Shown here one piece after another: positions 24,618 through 33,153 of a stretch of 64,000 nucleotides of DNA. Position 1 is the stretch's first letter. Each line of letters begins with the position of its first letter. The notes beneath the pieces are model-generated. The model was not told where the DNA came from. It worked only from the letters and a program-made list of their open reading frames with translations, and did not search any database. The stretch lies in contig DATIDG010000007.1 in the NCBI GenBank assembly GCA_035456405.1, positions 1 to 64,000 of the forward strand, written 5' to 3'. The stretch comes from JAGVSZ01 sp035456405 (GTDB taxonomy: Bacteria > Pseudomonadota > Gammaproteobacteria > Burkholderiales > SG8-39). A program made the translations under genes and the position numbers.

Positions 24618-24725
24618 GTCGTCCTCCTCCTGGCGCGACCGGCCGCGACAGTAGCACACGCCGCGCGTCGTTGACACGTCCGGCGCGGCTCCGCATCATG
24701 CGCCCTCCCGTCATCGGAGATTCCC

Positions 24726-25589
24726 ATGCGATTCGTCGCCTTCGACCATCAGGGTGCGCCGCGACTCGGCGTCGTCGACGGGGAAGCAGTCATCGATCTC
24801 GCCGAGGCCGCGCCCGACCTCCCGCGCGAGCTGGCGGCGCTGCTGCGCCGTGAAGGCGCTCTCGCGTCCGCCGCGACCGCGGCGAAGTCGGCGCAGCCCG
24901 CCGCACGCCGGGCGCTCAAGGGCCTGCGGCTGCTCCCGCCGGTCGGCAGCCCCGGCAAGATCGTCTGCCTCGGCCTCAACTACGTCGATCACGCCGCCGA
25001 GGGCGGTCACGCGAAGCCGACCTATCCGAGCCTCTTCCTGCGCTGCGTCACGTCGCTCTGCGGCCACGGCGCGCCGATCGTGCGGCCGCGCTGCTCGACC
25101 TCGCTCGACTACGAGGCCGAACTCGTGGCGGTGGTGGGCCGGCGGGCGCGCCACGTGCCGAAGGAGAAGGCGCTCGAGATCGTCGCCGGCTACTCGTGCT
25201 TCAACGACGCCTCGGTGCGCGACTACCAGCGCAAGACGACGCAGTGGACGATCGGCAAGAACTTCGACGCCACCGGCGCGTTCGGTCCCTGGTTCGTGAC
25301 CGCCGACGAGCTGCCGGCGGGCGCGACGGGCCTCGCGATCAAGTCGAAGCTGAACGGCGAGGTCATGCAGAACGCGAACACGCGCGACATGCTCTTTCCG
25401 GTCGACGAGACCGTGGCCCTGCTCACCGAGTGCCTCACGCTCGAGCCGGGCGACCTGCTGGTGATGGGCACGCCGGCCGGAGTCGGCTACGCGCGCAAGC
25501 CCCCGGTGTGGATGAAGCCCGGCGACACGATCGAGATCGAGATCGAGGGCATCGGCACCCTGTCGAACCCGATCCGCGACGAGGATTGA
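24726..25589 (+). CDS. Fumarylacetoacetate hydrolase (FAH) family protein
   Basis: 287 residues. FAH domain with GKIVCLGLNYVDHAAEG, the metal-binding SLDYEAELVAVVGRRAR, GYSCFNDASVRDYQ, WTIGKNFDATGAFGPWFVT and LEPGDLLVMGTPAGVGYARK. Mg-dependent hydrolase, decarboxylase or hydratase acting on beta-diketones or oxo-acids from ring cleavage. The N-terminal ~70 residues form the small domain found in bacterial ureidoglycolate-lyase-like members. Ribosome binding site CGGAGATTCCC before the ATG. Divergent from a Bug receptor gene. Confidence 0.92.
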   Translation: MRFVAFDHQGAPRLGVVDGEAVIDLAEAAPDLPRELAALLRREGALASAATAAKSAQPAARRALKGLRLLPPVGSPGKIVCLGLNYVDHAAEGGHAKPTYPSLFLRCVTSLCGHGAPIVRPRCSTSLDYEAELVAVVGRRARHVPKEKALEIVAGYSCFNDASVRDYQRKTTQWTIGKNFDATGAFGPWFVTADELPAGATGLAIKSKLNGEVMQNANTRDMLFPVDETVALLTECLTLEPGDLLVMGTPAGVGYARKPPVWMKPGDTIEIEIEGIGTLSNPIRDED

Positions 25590-25601
25590 CGCGCGCCGGC
25601 G

Positions 25602-26699
25602 CTACCTGCCCTTCGTGCGTCCGTACTTGTCGGCGCGAATCCCGAGCAGCTTCGCGGCGTTGCCGCCGAGGATCGCGTCCTTCTCGGCGCGCTTGAGGAA
25701 CTCCGCCCCGCTCACGAATCCGACCGGGTCGTAGGAGCCCATGTCGAACGGGTAGTCGGTGCCCGCGACGACGTGGTCCGCGCCCCACAGGTCCACGAGG
25801 TGCCGCAGCGCCTTGTGGTCCCACACCAGCGTGTCGAAGTAGAGCTTCCCGAGGTACCAAGTCGGCTTGCGCTTGATTCTCTCGCGGCAGTCCGGCCGCG
25901 CGCCGTGCGCGTGATCCATCCGGAACGGATACGAGCCGACGAAACCGCCGCCGTGCGCGCTCACGATCTTCAACCGCGGATGCCGGTCCAGCACGCCGTC
26001 GAAGACCAGATGCGACAGCGCCACCGTCGTGTCGAGCGGGTTTCCGATCACGTTGCTGAAGTAGTGATCCGAGAGCCGGCGCCCCTCGGTGAACCCGTGC
26101 GGGTGGATGAAGACGACCGCGCCCAGCTCTTCGGCCTTCTTCCAGAACGGCTCGAAGCGCGAGTCGGAGATCTCGACGCCCGCGATGTTGGTGCCGATCT
26201 CCGCGCCTCGGAACCCCAGGTCCTTGACGCAGCGCGCGAGCTCCGCGGCCGCCATCTGGCCGTCCTGCATCGGCACGTGCGCCAGCCCGACGAAGCGCTC
26301 CGGGTTGCGCGCGACCATGCCCGCGATGTTCGCGTTCACGAGCCGGCAGATTTCCCGCCCGACCTCGGGCGGCGTCCAGTAGTGGAATTGCAGCGGCGAG
26401 GTCGACACCGCCTGCACGTCGACGCCCATCCGGTCCATGTCGCTGATCCGCTGCTCGACCGAGGTGAGCTGAGGCGCGATCCGCGCGCCCTGCTGCCGGT
26501 TCACCTCGCGCGTGCGGTCGTTCGAGAACATGTCCATCGGCTCGAGCTCGGGTGCGTAATAGAGCGCCGCGAGCGGTTCCACCGCCGGGGTCTTGCAGTG
26601 GCAGTGGAAGTCGACCACGAGGCGCCGCCTGCGGCGCTTGACCACGGTACGCCGCGCTGCGCCGGCGGACGCCGCGCCAGGTAAGCAGGAGAACAGCAT
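25602..26699 (-). CDS. Amidohydrolase-2 (ACMSD-like) family protein
   Basis: 365 residues from ATG 26699, which follows GGGGAGGTTCACCGCG. TIM-barrel metal-dependent hydrolase/decarboxylase: the HxH near the N-terminus (VVDFHCHC), AVVFIHPHGF, VSAHGGGFVGSYPFRMDHA and AGTDYPFDMG supply the expected ligands. The family includes ACMSD and gamma-resorcylate decarboxylase, so a decarboxylation feeding the hydroxyquinol route is possible but unproven. A Lys/Arg-rich segment (VVKRRRRR) precedes the barrel and may be non-native; VVDFHCH could also be the true start region. Confidence 0.82.
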   Translation of the reverse strand: MLFSCLPGAASAGAARRTVVKRRRRRLVVDFHCHCKTPAVEPLAALYYAPELEPMDMFSNDRTREVNRQQGARIAPQLTSVEQRISDMDRMGVDVQAVSTSPLQFHYWTPPEVGREICRLVNANIAGMVARNPERFVGLAHVPMQDGQMAAAELARCVKDLGFRGAEIGTNIAGVEISDSRFEPFWKKAEELGAVVFIHPHGFTEGRRLSDHYFSNVIGNPLDTTVALSHLVFDGVLDRHPRLKIVSAHGGGFVGSYPFRMDHAHGARPDCRERIKRKPTWYLGKLYFDTLVWDHKALRHLVDLWGADHVVAGTDYPFDMGSYDPVGFVSGAEFLKRAEKDAILGGNAAKLLGIRADKYGRTKGR

Positions 26700-26826
26700 C
26701 GCGGTGAACCTCCCCGGTTGTCGCGCGCAGCGGCGCAGGCGGCGGATGCTACCTGCGCGCGGCCGCGCCCGACAACTGCGCGGCGCGGAATAGAATCGCG
26801 CACTCCGCCTCGCCCGGACCGCCGCC

Positions 26827-28551
26827 ATGACGAAGAAGCGACCCGAAGAGCTCCGTAGCCACCGCTGGTATGGCGCCAAGGACCTGCGCGCCTTCGGCCA
26901 CCGCTCCCGCACCGCGCAAATGGGCTTCGACCGCTCCGACTACGCGGGGAAGCCGGTGATCGCGATCGTCAACACCTGGAGCGACATCAACCCCTGCCAC
27001 ACGCACTTCAGGCAGCGGGTGGAAGAGGTCAAGCGCGGAGTGTGGCAGGCCGGCGGCTTCCCCGTCGAGATGCCCGCCATGAGCCTCTCCGAGCCGTTCC
27101 AGAAGCCCACGACGATGATGTACCGGAACTTCCTCGCGATGGAGACCGAGGAGCTGCTGCGGTCCTATCCCGCCGACGGCGCGGTGCTCATGGGCGGCTG
27201 CGACAAAACCACGCCGGCGCTCATCATGGGCGCGACCTCGATGAATCTGCCGGCGATCTTCATGCCCGCCGGGCCGATGCTGCGCGGGGACTTCCGGGGC
27301 CAGGCGCTCGGCTCGGGCTCCGACACCTGGAAGTACTGGGCCGACCTCCGCGCCGGGAAGATCACCGAAGCCGACTGGCAAGGCGTCGAGCAGGGCATCG
27401 CGCGCTCGCCGGGACACTGCATGACCATGGGCACCGCCTCGACGATGACAAGCGCGGCGGAGGCGCTGGGACTCACGCTGCCCGGGGCGGCCTCGATCCC
27501 AGCGGCCGACGCCCGGCACGCGGCGATGGCGACGCTGACCGGCAAGCGCATCGTGGACATGGTCTGGGAGGACCTGAAGCCCTCCGATCTCCTCACCGCA
27601 GCCGCCTTCCACAACGCCGTCACCACCGTGCTCGCGCTCGGCGGATCGACCAACGCGATCGTCCATCTGCTCGCCATGGCGCGCCGCGCCGGCGTGAAGC
27701 TCGACCTGGACGCGTTCGACCGGCTCGCGCGCAAGACGCCGCTGCTCGCCAACATCCGGCCCTCGGGCAAGTACCTGATGGAGGACTTCTACTACGCGGG
27801 CGGGCTGCGGGCACTGCTCGCGACCCTCGGCAGCCACCTGCGCCCGGAGGCCCGGACCGCCAACGGCAAGACCCTGGGCGAGAACGTCGCGGGGACGCAG
27901 GTCTTCGACGACGACGTGATCCGCCCGCTTGCGAATCCGCTCGTCGCGGGCGACAGCCTCGCCGTGCTGCGCGGGAACCTCGCCCCGGACGGGGCGGTGA
28001 TCAAGCCGCCTGCGGCGGAAGCGCGCCTGCATCGGCACGCGGGCAAGGCGGTGGTGTTTGCCGACTATAACGACATGGCGGCGCGCATCGACGACCCGGA
28101 TCTGCCGGTCGACGAGAACTCGGTGATCGTGCTGAAGCACGCCGGCCCCCTGGGCGGCCCCGGGATGCCCGAGTGGGGCCAGCTGCCGATCCCGAAGAAG
28201 CTGCTCGAGAAAGGCGTGCGCGACATGGTCCGGATCTCGGATGCGCGCATGAGCGGCACGAGCTACGGGGCGTGCGTGCTGCACGTCGCGCCGGAGTCAT
28301 TCGTCGGCGGGCCGCTCGCGATGGTGCAGGACGGGGACGTCATCGAGCTCGACGTGCCCGGCAGGAAGCTGACACTGAAGGTGGGCGAGGCGGAGCTGGA
28401 AAGGCGCAAGCGCGCCTGGACGCCCCCTGCGCCGCGCTACGGTCGGGGCTACGGCCGGATGTTCGCGAACCACATCACCCAGGCGAACGACGGCTGCGAC
28501 TTCGATTTCCTCGAGTCCGGCCCCGCAACCCCGGACCCCGAGATCCACTGA
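26827..28551 (+). CDS. IlvD/Edd-family dehydratase (sugar-acid dehydratase type)
   Basis: Fe-S dehydratase that converts a sugar acid or dihydroxyacid to a 2-oxo-3-deoxy acid. 574 residues. Cluster cysteines in DINPCHTHF, MGGCDKTTPALIMG and SPGHCMTMGTASTM; substrate/Mg region SDARMSGTSYGACVLHVAPE. The sequence style (SHRWYGAKDLRAFGHRSR start, YGRMFANHITQANDGCDFDF end) matches arabinonate/xylonate-type dehydratases more than IlvD. A TAGAAT -10-like box lies ~38 nt upstream. Divergent from the amidohydrolase gene. Confidence 0.92.
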   Translation: MTKKRPEELRSHRWYGAKDLRAFGHRSRTAQMGFDRSDYAGKPVIAIVNTWSDINPCHTHFRQRVEEVKRGVWQAGGFPVEMPAMSLSEPFQKPTTMMYRNFLAMETEELLRSYPADGAVLMGGCDKTTPALIMGATSMNLPAIFMPAGPMLRGDFRGQALGSGSDTWKYWADLRAGKITEADWQGVEQGIARSPGHCMTMGTASTMTSAAEALGLTLPGAASIPAADARHAAMATLTGKRIVDMVWEDLKPSDLLTAAAFHNAVTTVLALGGSTNAIVHLLAMARRAGVKLDLDAFDRLARKTPLLANIRPSGKYLMEDFYYAGGLRALLATLGSHLRPEARTANGKTLGENVAGTQVFDDDVIRPLANPLVAGDSLAVLRGNLAPDGAVIKPPAAEARLHRHAGKAVVFADYNDMAARIDDPDLPVDENSVIVLKHAGPLGGPGMPEWGQLPIPKKLLEKGVRDMVRISDARMSGTSYGACVLHVAPESFVGGPLAMVQDGDVIELDVPGRKLTLKVGEAELERRKRAWTPPAPRYGRGYGRMFANHITQANDGCDFDFLESGPATPDPEIH

Positions 28552-28558
28552 CGGGGTC

Positions 28559-28588
28559 TTGGGAACCGGGCCCCTGCCGGGCTATAGT
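28559..28588 (+). promoter_or_regulatory. Predicted promoter of the DGQHR-domain gene
   Basis: -35 TTGGGA (28559-28564), 18-nt spacer, -10 TATAGT (28583-28588), beginning 8 nt after the dehydratase stop. A perfect 7-bp inverted repeat (CCTGCCG, 28573-28579; CGGCAGG, 28590-28596) brackets the -10, which suits a repressor site. Confidence 0.5.
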
Positions 28589-28620
28589 TCGGCAGGTCCG
28601 CCCTAGGTACGTCTGAACGA

Positions 28621-28641
28621 GCCCGGCTCGCTGGGTTTTTT
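28621..28641 (+). terminator. Terminator or attenuator between dehydratase and DGQHR genes
   Basis: Short stem GCCCGG/CTGGGT (two wobbles) with CTCG loop followed by TTTTTT. It would end the dehydratase transcript, but because the predicted promoter of the next gene lies upstream of it, it may also attenuate that gene. Confidence 0.5.
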
Positions 28642-28728
28642 CACAGGGATTGGGGAATCGTCGCGCGGGGTGTGTCCCGCTCGACGAGAATCTCGCCAGG
28701 GCGGGCGGCATCCAAGGGAGAAGCGCGC

Positions 28729-29847
28729 GTGCACGCAACGAGAATCCGCCAAAAAGACGGCATCTTCTATTTCGCGAACTACCCCGCGAAGGACCTGCTG
28801 GCCAAGGTCCGCTTCATCAGCCGGTTCTACGGGGAAGGCGAGGAGATTGGGCCTTCCCGCATCGCCCACGACGACGACGTCGCGCAGTACATCTCCAAGA
28901 TCGAGCGCACCGACAAGGCCTTTCAGCGGGCACTCTCGCGCGCAAAGGTGAAGCAGCTGCGCAACTTCTACGAGACCGCCGTCACCCAGCCACCGATTCC
29001 AGGCACGGTGCTGCTCTTCACGGCGGAGCGGCTCAACTTCCGCTCGGGCGGCGACGACCACGGCAGCCTCTCGGAGCCGTCCTCGAAGTTCCTGATCATC
29101 GACGGCCAGCACCGGCTCGCGGCGCTGCACTTCTACCTCCTCGACCGGCCGGCCGACGCCGCGACGATCAACGTGCCCTGCATCATCTTCGACGGCCGCA
29201 GCGAGGACTTCGCGACCGAGATGTTCGTCATCATCAATTCGACGCCGACGCGCATCAACAAGAGCCACCTGGTGGACCTCTACGAGCGCGTGTCCTGGGC
29301 CGCGCCCGACCGCAAGTTCGCGGCGCGGCTCGTCGAGCGGCTCTACGTGGAGGCCGACAGCCCGCTGCGCTACCGCATCAACCGGCTCGGCGGGCGCAGC
29401 GCGCGCGACAAGTGGGTGCTCCAGGCGGAGCTCTTCAACGAGGTCCACCGCTGGGTGAAGGCCAACTGGCGCAAGATCCAGATCGCCGGCGGGAGCGGCA
29501 AGGAGGTGCCGCGGTACTACGCGATCATCCGCGACTTCTTCAAGGCCGCCCACTCGGCGTTCACCGACGCCTCCTGGGGCAAGGACAACTACATGGTCAC
29601 CAAGCCGGTGACGATCAAGGCTCTGGTGCGCGTGTGCGCCGATCTCGCGCGCGAGGACGCCGAGCCCGCCGAGGGCCGCGTCGGGCGCTGGGAAGTCCGG
29701 CTCTCCCCCTGGGCGGAGATGGTCCGGCAGTTCCGCGTGGACGGCTTCTACGAGCGCTTCCCCGCCAAGGGCGAGGTCGAGCGCGTCGCGAAGGTGCATC
29801 GCGAGCTGGCCAGGGCCGCCGGGATCGAGGTGGGCAAGAAGGACTGA
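28729..29847 (+). CDS. DGQHR-domain protein (DndB-like), stand-alone
   Basis: 372 residues from GTG 28729 (AAGGGAGA upstream). The defining motif KFLIIDGQHRLAAL is at residues ~120-133, followed by the associated block EMFVIINSTPTRINKSHLVD. DGQHR proteins include DndB, the regulator-like member of the phosphorothioate DNA modification system, and relatives in defence islands. No dnd, ssp or pbe partner gene is visible in the window, so a DNA-modification role is only a family-level suggestion. It has its own promoter with a dyad over the -10. Confidence 0.8.
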   Translation: MHATRIRQKDGIFYFANYPAKDLLAKVRFISRFYGEGEEIGPSRIAHDDDVAQYISKIERTDKAFQRALSRAKVKQLRNFYETAVTQPPIPGTVLLFTAERLNFRSGGDDHGSLSEPSSKFLIIDGQHRLAALHFYLLDRPADAATINVPCIIFDGRSEDFATEMFVIINSTPTRINKSHLVDLYERVSWAAPDRKFAARLVERLYVEADSPLRYRINRLGGRSARDKWVLQAELFNEVHRWVKANWRKIQIAGGSGKEVPRYYAIIRDFFKAAHSAFTDASWGKDNYMVTKPVTIKALVRVCADLAREDAEPAEGRVGRWEVRLSPWAEMVRQFRVDGFYERFPAKGEVERVAKVHRELARAAGIEVGKKD

Positions 29848-29878
29848 CCCGATGCGCGATCTTCCCCAGCAAAGAGGG

Positions 29879-29960
29879 GATCTACAAGGGGCGCAGCCCC
29901 TTGTTCGATTGGGAAAGGAAGGGTCCCAACCCTTCCTTATTCCCCCTTGTTCGTACGAAG
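29879..29960 (+). repeat. REP-like palindromes downstream of the DGQHR gene
   Basis: A near-perfect copy of the 16.8-kb repeat (GATCTACAAGGGG, then CCCCTTGTTCG; 29879-29909) forms a CAAGGGG/CCCCTTG hairpin. It is followed by a second hairpin AAGGAAGGG/CCCTTCCTT (29915-29938) and a partial copy CCCCCTTGTTCGTACGAAGG (29942-29961). Could act as a transcript 3' end or stabiliser between the DGQHR and RraA-like genes. Confidence 0.6.
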
Positions 29961-30018
29961 GCTTTTCTCGGCGCCATCAAGTTCGGTTGTGCGTCGCCTC
30001 TCACCAGAAAGACTGAGC

Positions 30019-30690
30019 ATGACCGCCGGCTTCCGCATCCTCCCCATGCCGCAGCGCCCGTCGCGCGAGCTCGTCGCGGCGCTCGCACAGATGGTGACCG
30101 CGCACATTTCCGACAACATGAGCCGCCTGCAGGGCGCCGCGGCGGCGATCCGCCCGATGCACCGCGGGGGCCCCCTCGCCGGACCCGCGTTCACGGTGCG
30201 GGTGCCGCCCGGCGACAACCTGATGGTGCACAAGGCGATCGACATCGCGGAGCCGGGCGACGTGATCGTGGTCGATGCCGCCGGGATGCTCGAGCAGGCG
30301 ATCGTCGGCGACATCATGACGAGCCTCGCCGCGAAGCGCGGCGTCGCGGGATTCGTGATCGACGGCGCGATCCGGGATGCGGCGGAGCTTGCCTCGCGCG
30401 CGTTTCCGGTCTACGCGCGTGGCGTGACTCACCGCGGGCCGTACAAGAACGGCCCCGGCGAGATCAACGTACCGGTCTCGATCGGCGGGATGGTGGTGCG
30501 GCCGGGCGACATCGTCGTGGGCGACGGTGACGGCGTGGTCGCCGTTCCCCAGGCGGACGCCGAAGCCGTGCTCGCCGCCGCGCGCGAGCAGAAGAAGAAG
30601 GAAGACGCATCCCTCGCTGCAATCGCCGCGGGCACGATCGACCGCAAGTGGGTCGACGAGACGCTGCGCGCGAAGGGCTGCAAGTTCTGA
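30019..30690 (+). CDS. RraA-like / 4-hydroxy-4-methyl-2-oxoglutarate aldolase family protein
   Basis: 223 residues from ATG 30019. Family features: the ISDNMSRLQG segment, GPAFTVRVPPGDNLMVHKAI, DVIVVDAAGMLEQAIVGDIM, the aldolase-type GFVIDGAIRDAAEL and VVGDGDGVVAVPQADAE. The DGAIRD motif with its Asp/Arg is kept, which favours a catalytic aldolase or oxaloacetate decarboxylase over the RNase E inhibitor. Such genes commonly act on pyruvate-containing products of aromatic meta-cleavage. Stands alone between repeats and a TPR gene. Confidence 0.85.
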   Translation: MTAGFRILPMPQRPSRELVAALAQMVTAHISDNMSRLQGAAAAIRPMHRGGPLAGPAFTVRVPPGDNLMVHKAIDIAEPGDVIVVDAAGMLEQAIVGDIMTSLAAKRGVAGFVIDGAIRDAAELASRAFPVYARGVTHRGPYKNGPGEINVPVSIGGMVVRPGDIVVGDGDGVVAVPQADAEAVLAAAREQKKKEDASLAAIAAGTIDRKWVDETLRAKGCKF

Positions 30691-30853
30691 CCCCGCGCGG
30701 CAGTGCCGCATGACGGCCAGGTGACACGTCTCGGCCGGCGGTAATCCTTGGCACCCCCGGGTTGCGCGCCCGGCGCGCCGTGCCGTTGTTCCTCGTGACC
30801 CCCGGAGGGGCCACCCGATCATTCGGGCATCACATCCGGCGGGGGAACGTGCC

Positions 30854-31603
30854 ATGCCGCTCCTGCTCGCGCTCAGCGTCTTTGTGCAGCTGCTGTTCGT
30901 CGTCCACGTGTACCGCTCCGGCGCGCCGCGGTACTGGGTGCTCGTGATCCTCGCTTTCCCCGTCGTCGGCTGCCTCGCCTACTTCGCCCTCGAGGTGTTT
31001 CCGAATTCGCGGGAGGCGAGCGCCGCCCGCCGCGCGGCGCAGCGCGTCTCGAGGGCGCTCGATCCCGACCAGGGGCTGCGCGAGAAGGTCGCCGACCTTG
31101 ATCTCTGCGGGAGCATCGACAATCGCACTGCGCTGGCGGAGGAATGCGTCGCCGCGGGCATGCCGGAAGAGGCCGCGAAGCTCTATCGGAGCTGCCTGGC
31201 GGGCGCGTACGAGAACGATCCGCACCTGCGCTTCGGCCTGGCCCGCGCCCTCGTCGAGCAGGAGGCGTGGGAGGAGGCCGGCGACGTCGTCGCGCGATTG
31301 CGCGCTGACCACCCGTGCCACCGGCCCAACGATGCGCGGCTGCTGCACGCGCGCGTCCTCGAGGGCCGGGGCGAGACCGCAGCCGCTATCGAGGAGTACC
31401 GGGAGCTCGTGCCCGCGTTCGTCGGGCTGGAGGCCCGCTGCCGCTACGGGCTGCTCCTCGAACGGCTGGAGCGTTCCAGCGAGGCGTGTGCGGTGTTCGA
31501 GGAAGCCGCGCGCCAGTCGGCGCGCACGCCTTCGCCGGTGGATTCGGAGAGGCGCTGGGCGAAGATCGCCCGCGAGTGCCGCGCGCGGCGCGGCGCGGCC
31601 TGA
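30854..31603 (+). CDS. Membrane-anchored TPR protein (PLDc_N-like N-terminus)
   Basis: 249 residues. Two N-terminal transmembrane helices with the PLDc_N-like segment YWVLVILAFPVVGCLAYF, then a soluble region with tetratricopeptide-like helices (EECVAAGMPEEAAKLYRSCL; DARLLHARVLEGRGETAAAI; RYGLLLERLERSSEACAVFE). Probably a membrane-tethered scaffold. ATG 30854 after GGGGGAACGTGCC. No partner is evident. A similar architecture exists in many proteobacteria without assigned function. Confidence 0.75.
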   Translation: MPLLLALSVFVQLLFVVHVYRSGAPRYWVLVILAFPVVGCLAYFALEVFPNSREASAARRAAQRVSRALDPDQGLREKVADLDLCGSIDNRTALAEECVAAGMPEEAAKLYRSCLAGAYENDPHLRFGLARALVEQEAWEEAGDVVARLRADHPCHRPNDARLLHARVLEGRGETAAAIEEYRELVPAFVGLEARCRYGLLLERLERSSEACAVFEEAARQSARTPSPVDSERRWAKIARECRARRGAA

Positions 31604-31607
31604 CCGG

Positions 31608-31772
31608 TCAGCCCGACCGCGGCGGCGCGGCGCGCGCGCCCTTGCGCAGCGCCACTGCCTCGCGCATCGCGCCGGCGATCACCGAGGTCAGCGTCATCGG
31701 CAGGTACTTCGCGCCCATCGCGGCGTAGCGGGCGAAGTCGACTGGGTTGCCGGCCAGTACCCCGGTCAACGA
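31608..31772 (-). pseudogene. C-terminal stub of an HpcH/HpaI-type aldolase
   Basis: Minus-strand frame LTGVLAGNPVDFARYAAMGA, then KYLPMTLTSVIAGAMREA, ending in PPRSG. It lines up in pattern with the end of the intact aldolase at 32377-33144 (PGILTPDEKLARRYLDLGALFVAV...). No start or upstream aldolase coding remains; the frame runs into the lipoprotein gene. I take it as the remnant of a second aldolase. Confidence 0.4.
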
Positions 31773-32272
31773 AAGCCCGTGGGGGTCGATGCGTACGCCG
31801 GGTCGCGGTAGATGCCGACGTACTTCACGGCGCCGCTCTGCGCGTCGAACACGGCATCGGCAATCATTTCGAACGTGCCGTCGCGCCAGCGATAGGTCCA
31901 CGCGTCGGTGGCGGTGCCCCGGAAACCCATCCGCTGCATGGGCGGACCCAGACGGTCGAGCGCCTCCTCGCGGCTCGCTCCTTCGCGCAGCCACACGAAG
32001 TTCACCGCCGTGAGGACCTGGGCGTACTCGGCGACCGTGCCACCCGGCCCGAAGACCACGCGCCAGGTCTCGAAGCCGGACGGGCCGGTCATGTAGTACC
32101 ACGCGGCACTGCCGCTCGCGAGCTTGCGTTCGGCGCCAGGCGCGCCGAGCCGCTCGCGCACCTGCGTCTGCGAGTCGCCGACGCGGACCGAGTCCCGGCG
32201 GGGGATCGCCGCGCACGCGGCGAGGGCGATGATCGTGCCGAACAGGACGAGGGGGCGCAGCATTGGCGGCAA
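31766..32272 (-). CDS. Lipoprotein with SmpA/OmlA (BamE-like) fold
   Basis: 168 residues. Lipoprotein signal with lipobox IALAAC (Cys20). Mature part has the BamE-like pattern RVGDSQTQVRERLGAP, then WYYMTGPSGFETWRVVFG, and a repeat-like REGASREEALDRLGPP/WTYRWRDGTFEMIADAVF. BamE itself is shorter, so this is a relative with two such units rather than the assembly factor. The alternative start at 32263 (MLRP) is equally good. Its 3' end overlaps the aldolase stub by a few bases. Confidence 0.75.
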   Translation of the reverse strand: MPPMLRPLVLFGTIIALAACAAIPRRDSVRVGDSQTQVRERLGAPGAERKLASGSAAWYYMTGPSGFETWRVVFGPGGTVAEYAQVLTAVNFVWLREGASREEALDRLGPPMQRMGFRGTATDAWTYRWRDGTFEMIADAVFDAQSGAVKYVGIYRDPAYASTPTGFR

Positions 32273-32376
32273 CTCCGGGGGGCGGACCGCATCAATCTAG
32301 CGCAGCGCGGCAAGGCGGTCCAGCGCGCACGACGCGGTTAGAATTCGCCACCCGCCCCCCCGGACCCCGAGGCCCC

Positions 32377-33144
32377 ATGGAACTCCCGAGGAACGCCTTC
32401 AAGCACGCGCTCGCCGCGAGCAAGCCGCAGATCGGCCTCTGGCTCTCGCTTTCGAGCAACTACAGCGCGGAGGTGTGCGCCGGCTCGGGGTTCGACTGGC
32501 TGCTCATCGACACCGAGCACTCGCCGAACGAGATCGACATGGTGCTCGGCCAGCTCCAGGCGATCGCGCCCTACCCCTCTCACCCGGTCGTGCGCGTGGC
32601 CTGGAATGACCCGGTGATCGTGAAACGCACGCTGGACGTCGGCGCGCAGTCGCTGCTCTTCCCGTTCGTGCAGAGCGCGGCGGAGGCGGCGCAGGCGGTC
32701 GCCGCGACGCGCTACCCGCCGCGCGGGATCCGCGGCGTGGCCGGGACCACGCGCGCCACGCGCTTCGGCCGCGTCAAGGACTACGCGAGGCGCGCACACG
32801 AGGAGACCTGCGTGCTGGTCCAGGTCGAGACGCAGGAAGCCGTGGACGCGATCGACGCCATCGCGAAGGTGGACGGCGTCGACGGCATCTTCATCGGCCC
32901 GGCCGACTACCACGCTTCCCTCGGCTACCCCGGCGAGACCGCGAACCCCGCGGTGCTGCCGAAGATCGACGACGCGATCCGCCGCATCCGCGCCGCGGGC
33001 AAGGCGCCCGGCATCCTCACCCCGGACGAGAAGCTCGCGCGGCGCTATCTCGATCTCGGCGCCCTGTTCGTCGCGGTGGGGGCCGACGTCGGGCTGCTCG
33101 CGCGGGGGTCGGAAGTGCTGGCGGCAAAGTTCAAGTCTTCGTGA
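32377..33144 (+). CDS. HpcH/HpaI-type aldolase (2-oxo-3-deoxy acid aldolase)
   Basis: 255 residues from ATG 32377. Class II pyruvate aldolase: GLWLSLSSNYSAEVCAGSGF, the metal/substrate block DWLLIDTEHSPNEI, VVRVAWND, GIRGVAGTTRATRFG, LVQVETQEAVDAIDAIAKVD with the metal Glu, and GIFIGPADYHASLGYPGE with the metal Asp. Cleaves 2-oxo-4-hydroxy acids to pyruvate plus aldehyde. A TAGAAT box sits ~38 nt upstream. Followed 9 nt later by a D-2-hydroxyacid dehydrogenase gene, so probably an operon. Confidence 0.92.
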   Translation: MELPRNAFKHALAASKPQIGLWLSLSSNYSAEVCAGSGFDWLLIDTEHSPNEIDMVLGQLQAIAPYPSHPVVRVAWNDPVIVKRTLDVGAQSLLFPFVQSAAEAAQAVAATRYPPRGIRGVAGTTRATRFGRVKDYARRAHEETCVLVQVETQEAVDAIDAIAKVDGVDGIFIGPADYHASLGYPGETANPAVLPKIDDAIRRIRAAGKAPGILTPDEKLARRYLDLGALFVAVGADVGLLARGSEVLAAKFKSS

Positions 33145-33153
33145 ACGCAGACG

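Noticed and set aside
23002..24714. Single 570-codon minus-strand frame covering the SnoaL-like gene and Bug receptor region
   Set aside because: The Bug receptor is clearly encoded in another frame from 24617 to 23640; only the last 199 codons of the long frame form the SnoaL-like protein.
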